In this document: piece after piece, positions 36,873-46,739 of the stretch
Numbering within the stretch: position 1 is the first letter of the stretch
How the letters are laid out: each line of letters begins with the position of its first letter
Origin: Panacagrimonas perspica
GTDB taxonomy: Bacteria > Pseudomonadota > Gammaproteobacteria > Nevskiales > Nevskiaceae
Direction of reading: 5' to 3'
Assembly: GCF_004364935.1 (NCBI RefSeq)
Contig: NZ_SOBT01000010.1
Coordinates: 434,001-498,000 of the forward strand
Length of the DNA: 64,000 nucleotides
Program-made: the position numbers and the translations under genes
The notes under the pieces: model-generated
What the model saw: the letters and a program-made list of their open reading frames with translations, nothing else
What the model was told of the DNA's origin: nothing
Database searches by the model: none

Positions 36873-37928
36873 TCAGCGCAACGAGGCGTTGATCCGGTCC
36901 AGGGCCGCCTTGCCCGGACAGAGCTCGCCGACACCCAGCTTGTTGAACGGCGTCTCCACCGTGTTCAGGTGCGCGTGCAGATCCTCGGCCTCGGTGTCGA
37001 CGAACAGCAGGCCGGTTGCCACCTCGCCACGCGCCTCGGTGGCGAGCACGTGGTTGAGCGAGGCGATTCGATCGGTCGGGTCGTAGTCGGCCGACAGCTT
37101 GCGCAGGCGCAGCACGCTGCCGTCGTGCTGCTCGACTTCCACCAGCGAGCCTTCGGGATAATCCACCGTGATCTCGCTCTTGCACGGGATCACGTCGAGG
37201 AAGTTCACCGCCTCGTTGTGCTCGCGCACGTACTCGTAGCTCTTGGTGCTGCCGGCGTGATTGTTGAACGCCACGCAGGGCGAGATGACGTCGATGAAAG
37301 CAGCGCCGCGATGGCGGATCGCGCCCTTGATCAGCGGAACGAGCTGGTGCTTGTCGCCCGAGAACCCGCGGCCGACGTACGTCGCGCCGAGCTGCAGCGC
37401 GAGCGCTGCCAGATTGATCGGGCTGTCGGCGTTCTTCACGCCCTTCTTGGACATGGAGCCCTGGTCGGCGGTGGCCGAGAACTGGCCCTTCGTGAGGCCG
37501 TACACGCCGTTGTTCTCGACGATGTAGACCATCGCCACGCCGCGCCGGATCACGTGGACGAGCTGGCCAATGCCGATCGAGGCGGAATCGCCATCACCCG
37601 AGACGCCGAGATAGAGCAGGTCGCGGTTGGCGAGATTCGCGCCGGTCAGCACCGAGGGCATGCGGCCGTGAACCGTATTGAAGCCGTGCGACTGGCCCAG
37701 GAAATAATCCGGCGTCTTCGAGCTGCACCCGATGCCGGAGAGCTTGGCGACGCGATGCGGCTCGACATCGAGTTCCCAGCAGGCCTGCACGATGGCGGCA
37801 GAGATCGAGTCGTGGCCGCAACCGGCGCACAGCGTGGAGACCTTGCCCTCGTAGTCGCGGCGCGTGTAACCGACGGCGTTGCGCGTCAGCGAGGGGTGGT
37901 GGAGCTTGGGCTTGGCGAGGTAGGTCAC
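36873..37928 (-). CDS. korB: 2-oxoacid:acceptor oxidoreductase, beta subunit (thiamine-pyrophosphate)
   Basis: Beta subunit of a 2-oxoacid:ferredoxin-type oxidoreductase, 351 residues. The thiamine-diphosphate region is clear: LCAGCGHDSISAAIVQACWEL, GRMPSVLTGANLANRDL, then GVSGDGDSASIGIGQLVHVIRRGVAMVYIVENNGVYGLTKGQFSAT. It would decarboxylate a 2-oxoacid (2-oxoglutarate most likely) and pass electrons on. The start is GTG 37928 after GGAG; no ATG fits. It is third in the flavoprotein - korA - korB order. Confidence 0.88.
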   Translation of the reverse strand: MTYLAKPKLHHPSLTRNAVGYTRRDYEGKVSTLCAGCGHDSISAAIVQACWELDVEPHRVAKLSGIGCSSKTPDYFLGQSHGFNTVHGRMPSVLTGANLANRDLLYLGVSGDGDSASIGIGQLVHVIRRGVAMVYIVENNGVYGLTKGQFSATADQGSMSKKGVKNADSPINLAALALQLGATYVGRGFSGDKHQLVPLIKGAIRHRGAAFIDVISPCVAFNNHAGSTKSYEYVREHNEAVNFLDVIPCKSEITVDYPEGSLVEVEQHDGSVLRLRKLSADYDPTDRIASLNHVLATEARGEVATGLLFVDTEAEDLHAHLNTVETPFNKLGVGELCPGKAALDRINASLR

Positions 37929-37962
37929 GAGGCGTTCTCCACGCGGCGCATCGATAGGGCGC

Positions 37963-39804
37963 TCATGCCGCGCGCCCCGTCAGCGGCACGACGCGCAGCG
38001 GCTGCAACCGCTGTTCGATCGTATCGACGATGAAGCGCGCCGTGATCGGTGTGCCGTCGTAATGAAGGACCGCCACCAGATGCGCCGGATCCAGATCGAA
38101 TTCGTTGATCAGCAGGCTGCGCAGTTGCGCGTCGCGGTTCTGCTCGACGACGAACACGTACTCGTGCTCGAGCACGAACTCGCGCACGCTCGTCGGGAAC
38201 GGAAAGGCGCGTACGCGCAGCGTGTCGAGCGGTTTGTCCTGTGCCTGCAGCGCATCGACCGCCTCGTCCATCGCCGGGCTCGTCGAGCCGTAGTAGATGA
38301 CGCCGAAAGGCGTGGCCTTGGGGGCCTTCGTGTGGATCGGCGCAGGGACCAGCGTCTTGGCCGTGTCGAACTTCCGCAGCAGGCGCTGCACGTTGTAGAC
38401 GTAGTCGGGGCCTTTCTCGGAGTAGCGCGCGTACGGATCGCGCGTGGTGCCTCGCGTGAAGAACGCCCCCTTGGTGGGATGCGTACCCGGATACGTGCGG
38501 TACGGAATGCCGTCGCCGTCGACGTCCAGGTAGCGACCGAAGTCGCGGCCGCTCTCGAGTTCCTCGGCCGTCATCACCTTGCCGCGATCGAGCGAGCGCG
38601 TTTCGTCCCACTGCATCGGCGCGCACAGCCGCTGGTTCATGCCGATGTCGAGATCGGTCATCACGAAGACCGGCGTCTGCAGACGGTCGGCCAGGTCCAG
38701 CGCCGTCGCGGCGAACTCGAAGCACTCGGTCGGATCCTGCGGCAGCAGCATCACGTGCTTGGTGTCGCCGTGCGATGCGTACGCGGCGCCGAGCAGGTCG
38801 GCCTGCTGCGTGCGCGTCGGCATGCCGGTGGACGGCCCGCCGCGCTGCACGTCGATGATCGTCACCGGGATCTCTGCGAAGTACGCCAGGCCGATGAACT
38901 CGTTCATCAGCGACACGCCAGGCCCCGACGTGGCCGTGAACGCACGCGCGCCGTTCCAGCCGGCGCCCACGCACATGCCGATCGACGCGATCTCATCCTC
39001 GGCCTGCACGATGGCGTAGCGGTTGCGCTTGGTCTCGGGGTCCACGCGCATCTTCTGGCAGTACTTCTCGAAGGCTTCGGCGACCGACGACGACGGCGTG
39101 ATCGGGTACCAGGCGCAGACCGAGGCGCCGCCGTAGACGCAGCCCAGCGCGGTCGCCATGTTGCCTTCGACGAAGATCCGATCGCCCACGGCATCCGCTC
39201 TGCGCACCTGCAGCCCGATGGGCTTGTGGTTGGCCTGCGCCCACTCGTGGCCCAGATGCAGTGCCTTGACGTTCGCCGAGAGGAGCTTCTCCTTGGTCTT
39301 GTACTGCTCGCCGATGAGCTTCTCGATGACCGCCAGATCCACACCCAGCAACGAGGCGAGTGCGCCGACGTAGAGAATGTTCTTGAACAGCTGGCGCTGA
39401 CGCGGATCGGAATACGTGCGGCTGCAGATCTCCGTGAGCGGCATGCCGATCAGGTTCACGTCGGCGCGGAAACGCGACAGCGGCAGCGGCTTGGAGTTGT
39501 CGTAGAACAGGTAGCCGCCCGGCGCGAGCTCGACCAGATCGTCGGTCCAGGTCTGCGGATTCATCTGCACCAGCAGATCCACGCCGCCGCGGCGGCCGAG
39601 CCAGCCCTTCTCGCAAACCCGCACCTCGTACCAGGTCGGCAGACCCTGGATGTTCGAAGGGAAGATGTTGCGCGGACTCACCGGTACGCCCATGCGCAGG
39701 ATGCTCTTGGCGAAGAGCTCGTTGGCCGAAGCGGAACCGGAACCGTTGACGTTGGCGAACTTGACGACGAAATCGTTGATGGCCGACAGCGATGCAGCGC
39801 TCAT
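37963..39804 (-). CDS. korA: 2-oxoacid:acceptor oxidoreductase, fused gamma-alpha subunit
   Basis: Subunit of 613 residues joining the gamma domain (about 1-195, NDFVVKFANVNGSGSASANELFAKSILRMG) to the alpha domain (about 215-600, EGNMATALGCVYGGASVCAWYPITPSSSVAEAFEKY, then AEDEIASIGMCVGAGWNGARAFTATSGPGVSLMNEFIGLAYFAEIPVTIIDVQRGGPSTGMPT). These motifs are typical of 2-oxoglutarate:ferredoxin oxidoreductase KorA. The start ATG overlaps the flavoprotein stop (ATGA), showing tight coupling. The C-terminal domain carries FPFPTSVREFVLEHEYVFVVEQNRDAQLRSLL. The exact oxoacid is inferred from family only. Confidence 0.9.
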   Translation of the reverse strand: MSAASLSAINDFVVKFANVNGSGSASANELFAKSILRMGVPVSPRNIFPSNIQGLPTWYEVRVCEKGWLGRRGGVDLLVQMNPQTWTDDLVELAPGGYLFYDNSKPLPLSRFRADVNLIGMPLTEICSRTYSDPRQRQLFKNILYVGALASLLGVDLAVIEKLIGEQYKTKEKLLSANVKALHLGHEWAQANHKPIGLQVRRADAVGDRIFVEGNMATALGCVYGGASVCAWYPITPSSSVAEAFEKYCQKMRVDPETKRNRYAIVQAEDEIASIGMCVGAGWNGARAFTATSGPGVSLMNEFIGLAYFAEIPVTIIDVQRGGPSTGMPTRTQQADLLGAAYASHGDTKHVMLLPQDPTECFEFAATALDLADRLQTPVFVMTDLDIGMNQRLCAPMQWDETRSLDRGKVMTAEELESGRDFGRYLDVDGDGIPYRTYPGTHPTKGAFFTRGTTRDPYARYSEKGPDYVYNVQRLLRKFDTAKTLVPAPIHTKAPKATPFGVIYYGSTSPAMDEAVDALQAQDKPLDTLRVRAFPFPTSVREFVLEHEYVFVVEQNRDAQLRSLLINEFDLDPAHLVAVLHYDGTPITARFIVDTIEQRLQPLRVVPLTGRAA

Positions 39805-41660
39805 GCAACAACCTCCTCGGGGGCCGGTGCGCGCGAGCGGCAGGCCGGCCCGGCCTTCGTGATTTCGATCAGAACCTTCTGCATGTCCCAGGCACCGGTC
39901 GGGCAGCGTTCCGCGCACAGCCCGCAGTGCAGGCAGACGTCTTCGTCCTTCACCATCACGCGCGCGGTGGGGAGGGCATCGGAGACGTAGATCGCCTGCG
40001 TGAGGTTCACGGCAGGCGCGGTCAGATGCGTCCGCAGTTCGGGCTCTTCGAGGTTCGGCGCCAGCGTGAGGCTGTCGACGGGGCAGATGTCGATGCAGGC
40101 GTCGCACTCGATGCACAGCTTGGGCGCGAACACCGTCTGCACGTCGCAGTTCAGGCAGCGTTGCGTCTCCTTCAACGCCAGCGCGACGTCGAAGCCGAGC
40201 TCCACCTCGAGCTTGATGTCCTTGAGCGCGCGCTCCTTGGGTGCCAGCGGCACCTTGCGGCGCTCGTCGAGCGATACCTCGTTGTCGTAGCTCCACTCGT
40301 GGATGCCCATCTTCTGCGACATCACCGCGACCGCCGGCAGCGGCCTGTCGCGCGCATCCTCGCCGTTGAGCATCTTGTCGATCGTCACCGCGGCTTCGTG
40401 GCCGTGCGCGACTGCCCAGATGATGTTCTTCGGTCCGAATGCGGCGTCACCGCCGAACAGCACGTCGGGGCGCGAGGACTGGAAGGTGATCTTGTCGACC
40501 ACCGGCATGCCCCACTCGTCGAAGTCGATGCCGCAGTCGCGCTCGATCCAGGGGAACGCATTTTCCTGGCCGACCGCGAGCAGCACCTCGTCGCAGGCGT
40601 GGAACTCGTCTTCTTCGCCGGTGGGCACCAGCTTGCGGCGCCCCTTGGCGTCGTACTCTGCGCGCACCTTCTCGAACGTCATGCCCGTGAGCTTGCCGTT
40701 CTCGTGGATGAAGGCCTTGGGCACGCGGAAATCCAGGATCGGGATGCCTTCGTGCATCGCGTCCTCCTTCTCCCACGGGCTCGCCTTCATCTCGTCGAAG
40801 CCCGAGCGCACGATCACCTTCACCTCGTCGCCGCCGAGGCGACGCGAGGAGCGGCAGCAGTCCATCGCGGTGTTGCCGCCGCCGAGAACGATCACGCGCT
40901 TGCCGACTTTCGTGACGTGACCGAAGTACACGGACGAGAGCCAGTCGATGCCGATGTGGATGTGCGCCGCCGCTTCGGCCCGTCCCGGGATCTCGAGGTC
41001 GCGTCCGCGCGGCGCACCGCTGCCGACGAACACCGCGTCCCAGTGCTGGGCCAGCAGCGTCTTCATCGAATCGATACGCGTGCCGCCGCGGAATTCCACG
41101 CCCAGATCGAGGATGTAGCCGACCTCCTCGTCGATCACGGCCTCCGGCAGACGGAAGCGCGGCACCTGCGTGCGCATGAAGCCGCCGCCCTTGGGATCCG
41201 CCTCGAAGACCGTCACCTCGTAGCCCAGCGGCGCGAGATCGCGCGCAACGGTCAGCGAGGAGGGCCCGCCGCCGACGCAGGCGATGCGCTTGCCGTTACG
41301 TTTGACGCCGGGCTTGGGCAGTCGCGCCGCGATGTCGCCCTTGAGATCGGCGGCCACGCGCTTGAGCCTGCAGATCGCCACCGGCTCGGGCTTGTCTCCG
41401 TTGTTCTCTTCCACGCGACCGCGTCGACACGCGGGTTCGCAAGGGCGATCGCACGTGCGACCGAGAATTCCGGGGAACACATTGCTCTTCCAGTTGACCA
41501 TGTACGCATCGGCGTACTGGCCCGCTGCAATCAGCCGGATGTATTCCGGAACCGGCGTGTGTGCCGGGCATGCCCACTGGCAATCGACGACCTTATGAAA
41601 ATAGTCGGGGTTGCGTGTATCCGTCGCTCGCACCCTCTTTCCTCCCCAGCTGGGAACCAT
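39801..41660 (-). CDS. GltD-like flavoprotein with two 4Fe-4S motifs (electron-transfer partner of KorAB)
   Basis: NAD(P)-dependent oxidoreductase of 619 residues. The N-terminal cysteine region (CQWACPAHTPVPEYIR, GRTCDRPCEPACRRG) resembles the glutamate-synthase small subunit FeS domain. FAD and NAD(P) dinucleotide folds follow (IACVGGGPSSLTVARDLAPLGYEVTVFEADPKGGG, then VIVLGGGNTAMDCC). The C-terminal ferredoxin-like region holds CIECDACIDICPVD and CLHCGLCAERCPTG. No glutamate-synthase large subunit is near, and the gene overlaps korA. The best reading is that it shuttles electrons between KorAB and NAD(P)H. The start has AAGGA about 4 bases before the ATG. Confidence 0.88.
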   Translation of the reverse strand: MVPSWGGKRVRATDTRNPDYFHKVVDCQWACPAHTPVPEYIRLIAAGQYADAYMVNWKSNVFPGILGRTCDRPCEPACRRGRVEENNGDKPEPVAICRLKRVAADLKGDIAARLPKPGVKRNGKRIACVGGGPSSLTVARDLAPLGYEVTVFEADPKGGGFMRTQVPRFRLPEAVIDEEVGYILDLGVEFRGGTRIDSMKTLLAQHWDAVFVGSGAPRGRDLEIPGRAEAAAHIHIGIDWLSSVYFGHVTKVGKRVIVLGGGNTAMDCCRSSRRLGGDEVKVIVRSGFDEMKASPWEKEDAMHEGIPILDFRVPKAFIHENGKLTGMTFEKVRAEYDAKGRRKLVPTGEEDEFHACDEVLLAVGQENAFPWIERDCGIDFDEWGMPVVDKITFQSSRPDVLFGGDAAFGPKNIIWAVAHGHEAAVTIDKMLNGEDARDRPLPAVAVMSQKMGIHEWSYDNEVSLDERRKVPLAPKERALKDIKLEVELGFDVALALKETQRCLNCDVQTVFAPKLCIECDACIDICPVDSLTLAPNLEEPELRTHLTAPAVNLTQAIYVSDALPTARVMVKDEDVCLHCGLCAERCPTGAWDMQKVLIEITKAGPACRSRAPAPEEVVA

Positions 41661-41795
41661 TCGGTCCTTGCTGGGAGAAGAATGCTACTCAAGTGGTCAG
41701 GAACCCCGCATAGGGGTAAACGCTAATTGCGTGTCAGCGCGCCGTAAGGCCGGGAAAACACGCTTCGCCGGCGTATGGGCACGTCGGCGAGGCGT

Positions 41796-43253
41796 CTACG
41801 CGAAGGCCGCCGGCGAACGGCGATGCCAGTCCTGCGCCTGCTGGTACTGGTGGGCCACGTTGAGCAGCCGCGCTTCCTCGAAGAAATTGCCCATCAGCTG
41901 CATGCCCACCGGCAGCCCGCCGACGAAACCGCAGGGCAGACTCATGGCCGGAATGCCGGCCAGGTTCGCGGCGATCGTGTAGATGTCGTTGAGATACATC
42001 GCCACCGGATCGTCCATCTTCGAATTCAGCTCGAACGCGACGTCCGTCGTGGTCGGCCCGAGGATCACGTCGCACTGCTCGAAGACCTTGCGGAAATCCT
42101 CGTAGATCAGCTTGCGGACCTTCTGCGCCTGCAGGTAGTACGCATCGTAGTAGCCGTGGCTGAGCACGTAGGTGCCGATCATGATGCGGCGCTGCACTTC
42201 GGGGCCGAAGCCTTCGCCACGGCTCTTCTTGTAGAGCTCCTCGAGCGTGCGCGAGGACTCCGTGCGATGTCCGTAACGCACGCCGTCGAAGCGTGCGAGG
42301 TTGCTCGAGGCCTCCGCGGGCGCCACGACGTAGTACGTGGGCACCGACAGCGGCGCATGCGGCAGCGACACTTCGACGATCTTCGCGCCGAGCTGTTCGA
42401 ACTGCTTCACGGCCTGCTCGACGCAGGCGCGGATCGCGGGCTCGAGGCCTTCGGCGAAGTATTCCTTCGGCAGGCCGATGCGCAGGCCATCAATCGGACG
42501 GTTCAGATCGCGCAGGTAATCGTCGACGTCGCGCTCCACGCTCGTCGAATCGCGCGGATCGAAGCCCGACATCGCCTGCAGCACCACCGCGGCGTCCTCG
42601 GCGCTGCGCGCCACGACGCCGCCCTGGTCGAGGCTCGACGCGAACGCGATCATGCCGAAGCGCGACACCCGACCGTACGTGGGCTTGATGCCGGTGAGAT
42701 TGGTCAGCGCCGCAGGCTGGCGGATCGATCCGCCGGTATCCGTGGCCGTGGCCACCGGGGCCAGCAGGGCGGCGACCGCGGCCACCGATCCGCCGCTGGA
42801 GCCGCCCGGAACGCGCGTCAGGTCCCAGGGATTCTTCACCGGGCCGTACCAGCTGGTCTCGTTGGAGGAGCCCATCGCGAACTCGTCCATGTTGCACTTG
42901 CCGAGCATCACCGCGCCGCCTTCACCATGCAGCTTGGTCACGACGGTGGCGTCGTAGGGCGCGATGAACTTGTCGAGCATGCGGCTCGCGCAACTCGTGC
43001 GGACACCCTGCGTGCAGAAGATGTCCTTCTGCGCGATCGGCACGCCGGTCAGCGGCCCGGCCTGCCCGGCCTTTATGCGCGCGTCGGCGGCGTCGGCCTG
43101 TGCGAGCGCGATTTCCGGCGTCACCGTGATGAAGCTGTTGAGCTTCGGGTCGTGCGTCTCGATGCGCTTCAGATAGTGCTGCGTCAGTTCGCGACTGGAG
43201 AACTGCTTGCTGCGCAGTCCGTCGGCGAGTTGCTTGAGTGAGAGTGTGTGCAT
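41796..43253 (-). CDS. gatA: Asp/Glu-tRNA amidotransferase subunit A
   Basis: Glutaminase subunit of GatCAB, 485 residues. The amidase signature is complete: the first catalytic Lys in [27 protein letters not shown], and the Ser-cis-Ser-Lys region [36 protein letters not shown]-terminal glutaminase block follows ([21 protein letters not shown], then MSLPCG). The start ATG 43253 ([13 protein letters not shown]) fits the family. gatC lies 103 bases upstream. The usual downstream partner gatB is 5 kb away behind the flavoprotein-korAB module. Confidence 0.97.
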   Translation of the reverse strand: MHTLSLKQLADGLRSKQFSSRELTQHYLKRIETHDPKLNSFITVTPEIALAQADAADARIKAGQAGPLTGVPIAQKDIFCTQGVRTSCASRMLDKFIAPYDATVVTKLHGEGGAVMLGKCNMDEFAMGSSNETSWYGPVKNPWDLTRVPGGSSGGSVAAVAALLAPVATATDTGGSIRQPAALTNLTGIKPTYGRVSRFGMIAFASSLDQGGVVARSAEDAAVVLQAMSGFDPRDSTSVERDVDDYLRDLNRPIDGLRIGLPKEYFAEGLEPAIRACVEQAVKQFEQLGAKIVEVSLPHAPLSVPTYYVVAPAEASSNLARFDGVRYGHRTESSRTLEELYKKSRGEGFGPEVQRRIMIGTYVLSHGYYDAYYLQAQKVRKLIYEDFRKVFEQCDVILGPTTTDVAFELNSKMDDPVAMYLNDIYTIAANLAGIPAMSLPCGFVGGLPVGMQLMGNFFEEARLLNVAHQYQQAQDWHRRSPAAFA

Positions 43254-43356
43254 GCGGCTCGGAAATCGGGGTTGGAGAATCGGGAATCGTTGAAGGCAGG
43301 GCTCATCGGAAGCGGGGGTCAGTGATGACGCTCCGGTGCCACTACCCGATTCCGGT

Positions 43357-43644
43357 CTACTCGATGACTTTGGGCACCAGGAACAATCCGTCCTGGACCG
43401 AAGGCGCATGTGCCTGGTAGTCCGCGCGACGGTCGGGCTCGGTGACCACGTCGGGCCGAAGCCGCTGCACCATCGCGAGCGGATGCGCCATTGGCGTGAC
43501 ACCCTCGGTGTTCGCCTGGGCAAGCTGCCCGACCACATCGAGGATGCGCGAGAGCTGCCCCGCGTAGTGTTCGACCTGCTCGGGCTGGATTTCCAGCCGT
43601 GCGAGGTGAGCGACCTGCCGGACCTGTTCCGCTGAGAGACTCAT
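43357..43644 (-). CDS. gatC: Asp/Glu-tRNA amidotransferase subunit C
   Basis: Small stabilising subunit of GatCAB, 95 residues, wrapping between GatA and GatB. The sequence is typical: [34 protein letters not shown], a middle EGVTPMAHP, and the tail [15 protein letters not shown]. It is first of the minus-strand gat genes and divergent from mreB across 139 bases, as in other gammaproteobacteria. Confidence 0.95.
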   Translation of the reverse strand: MSLSAEQVRQVAHLARLEIQPEQVEHYAGQLSRILDVVGQLAQANTEGVTPMAHPLAMVQRLRPDVVTEPDRRADYQAHAPSVQDGLFLVPKVIE

Positions 43645-43717
43645 CTTGCTGACGACCTTTTTGGATTAAGATGTGCGCCGCACAATAGTACCCGCTCCGC
43701 GGCCTGCTGTGCCCTGA

Positions 43718-44821
<1,104 letters not shown>

Positions 44822-45017
44822 CGCGCGCAACGCGCGATCACTGTGATGAAATTCGATCTTTCGTCACAAATCACCGAACTTCCGGGAAAGTTGCAAAGTC
44901 TTGCATAAGCACCTGAGCCGTCTGCGGAAAATTTGAGCCGGACCATTGCGGCGCAGCGGTGGCGGGTCTAATCTGCGCGCGACCCATTTCATCCGTCTCA
45001 ACAGAGAAGGCGCGAGC

Positions 45018-46160
45018 TTGAATTCCCTCAGCGCGAGCTCCCACAAACCCCTGTTTCCGCGAGGACCGGGGCTGGGGCTCAAGACGCTCGCGCTCTTGAT
45101 GGTATGCGGCGGGCTGATGGCGGCAGAACTGGACGGCGAACGCATCAAGTCGCCGCGCGAGTGGCTCGCCGTGGCGCTCCGTCCGGTGGTCTGGATGGCC
45201 GAGCTGCCGGATCAGGTAGGCCTCGCGTTCGAGCATCTCGACTCGCGCCAGCGCCTTCTCAACGAAAACATCGCGCTCAAGAATCGGCAGCTCACGCTTG
45301 AGGCTCAACTCCAGCGCTATGCCGCACTCGATGCCGAGAATCGCCGCATCCGCGAACTGCTCGACGCCTCGGCGAGATTGACCGACCAGGTCGCGGTGGC
45401 CGACATCGTCGCCGCCAATCAGGATCCGTATCGCCAGCAGATCACCCTCAACAAGGGCGAGCGCGACGGCGTGTACCGGGGTCAGGCGATCATCGACGCC
45501 AGCGGCGTGCTGGGCCAGGTCGTGGAGGTGCTGCCGGGCACGTCGATCGGCCTTCTGCTCACCGACCCGGATCACGGCATCCCGGTCGAGATCAATCGCA
45601 ACGGCCTGCAGGCGATCGCGCTCGGCCAGGGCAGCGGACAGCGTCTTCGCCTCTCCTTCCTTCCTGCCAACGCCGAGATCATGAAGGGCGACCTGGTCGT
45701 GTCGTCGTCGCTCGGCGGCCGCTTCCCGGCCGGCTTCCCGGTCGGTCGCGTCGAATCCGTCGAGCACACACCCGGCGGTCATTTCAAGGAAGCGCTGGTG
45801 ACTCCCGCGGCGCGGGTCGGCCAGGGCCGGCAGGCGCTGCTCGTGTGGAGCGAGCGCCCGGCCATCGACGCATTGCAGGCCAGCGAAGCCGCAGCTGCCG
45901 AAGCGCAGCAGATCAAACCCGCTGCATCCGCCGTGGCGGCAAAGCCTGCTGCGAAACCCGCCGTGGCCGCCAAACCGGCCACCCCGGCGCAACCGACGCA
46001 AGCGCCGCCATCAACACAACCGCCTGCGGCGAAACCCGCGCCTGCAAGCCCGCCGCCTCCCGCCGAAAAGCCCGCCACTCCGGCTTCCGCCACTCCCGCG
46101 CCCGCCGCGCCCGAACCGGCGGCTCCCGCGCGCCCGGCGCCGACCGCGCCGGGACCATGA
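45018..46160 (+). CDS. mreC: Rod-shape-determining protein MreC
   Basis: Bitopic inner-membrane protein with a periplasmic beta-domain, 380 residues. One transmembrane helix lies near 20-40 (GLKTLALLMVCGGLMAA). A coiled coil follows (FEHLDSRQRLLNENIALKNRQLTLEAQLQRYAALDAENRRIRELL). The MreC core contains QITLNKGERDGVYRGQAIIDASGVLGQV and LVVSSSLGGRFPAGFPVGRV. A long Ala/Pro/Lys-rich tail (about 295-380) is low complexity. The likely start is TTG 45018, which has AGAAGG 8 bases upstream and gives LNSLSASSHKPLFPRG; an ATG at 44946 would add 24 residues. The stop overlaps mreD. Confidence 0.93.
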   Translation: MNSLSASSHKPLFPRGPGLGLKTLALLMVCGGLMAAELDGERIKSPREWLAVALRPVVWMAELPDQVGLAFEHLDSRQRLLNENIALKNRQLTLEAQLQRYAALDAENRRIRELLDASARLTDQVAVADIVAANQDPYRQQITLNKGERDGVYRGQAIIDASGVLGQVVEVLPGTSIGLLLTDPDHGIPVEINRNGLQAIALGQGSGQRLRLSFLPANAEIMKGDLVVSSSLGGRFPAGFPVGRVESVEHTPGGHFKEALVTPAARVGQGRQALLVWSERPAIDALQASEAAAAEAQQIKPAASAVAAKPAAKPAVAAKPATPAQPTQAPPSTQPPAAKPAPASPPPPAEKPATPASATPAPAAPEPAAPARPAPTAPGP

Positions 46161-46636
46161 GTCGAACGCCCTTCAGGCGATTCTGGCTCAGCCTTCTGGT
46201 TGCCCTGTTTCTGCAACTGGTCGCACTGCCGGACGCGGTCGCTGCCGCCAGGCCCCTGTGGATCCCGTTGATCCTGGTCTATTGGGCGCTCGCGGAACCT
46301 CGCGTGCCCGCGTTGATCTCAGCGTTCCTCCTCGGGATCGCCCTCGATGTCCTCTACAACACCGTTCTGGGTCAGCATGCGATGGGCTTCGTGCTGCTCG
46401 TGTTCTTCATGGCACGGCTGCGCGCCGTGTTCGTCCTGTTCCCGCTGTGGCAGTCGACGATCGCGCTGATTCCGGCATGGGCCGCGTACTGCTTGCTGAT
46501 GACGATGGTCGACGACATCTCGCGCCATCGCGCGGACGTCTGGCTGCGCTGGCTGCCGGCCTTGTCGACGACGCTGTTCTGGCCACTGGTGTACACCGTG
46601 CTCGAGGGCGCGACGCGGCGCCATTCGCAGGAGTGA
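46157..46636 (+). CDS. mreD: Rod-shape-determining protein MreD
   Basis: Polytopic inner-membrane member of the elongasome, 159 residues. About five hydrophobic helices are visible, including FWLSLLVALFLQLVALP, LWIPLILVYWALAEP, LISAFLLGIALDVLYNTVLGQHAMGFVLLVFFMAR and IALIPAWAAYCLLMTMV. The GxxxDxxxxxxLG-type segment (LLGIALDVLYNTVLGQHA) is the family hallmark. The ATG overlaps the mreC stop (ATGA). It is followed after 103 bases by mrdA. Confidence 0.93.
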   Translation: MSRTPFRRFWLSLLVALFLQLVALPDAVAAARPLWIPLILVYWALAEPRVPALISAFLLGIALDVLYNTVLGQHAMGFVLLVFFMARLRAVFVLFPLWQSTIALIPAWAAYCLLMTMVDDISRHRADVWLRWLPALSTTLFWPLVYTVLEGATRRHSQE

Positions 46637-46739
46637 TGGACATGCGACCGACGTGGGCCCTCGCCGCACCGTTCGCTTCGCTCCCGCAGAAGCGCGCGAG
46701 CGGGACGCGGGTCGGCGCCTGACGCGCCGCTGATCTCTC

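Noticed and set aside
39801-41660. Flavoprotein considered as glutamate synthase small subunit
   Set aside because: No large subunit is nearby, it carries two extra C-terminal 4Fe-4S motifs, and it overlaps korA.
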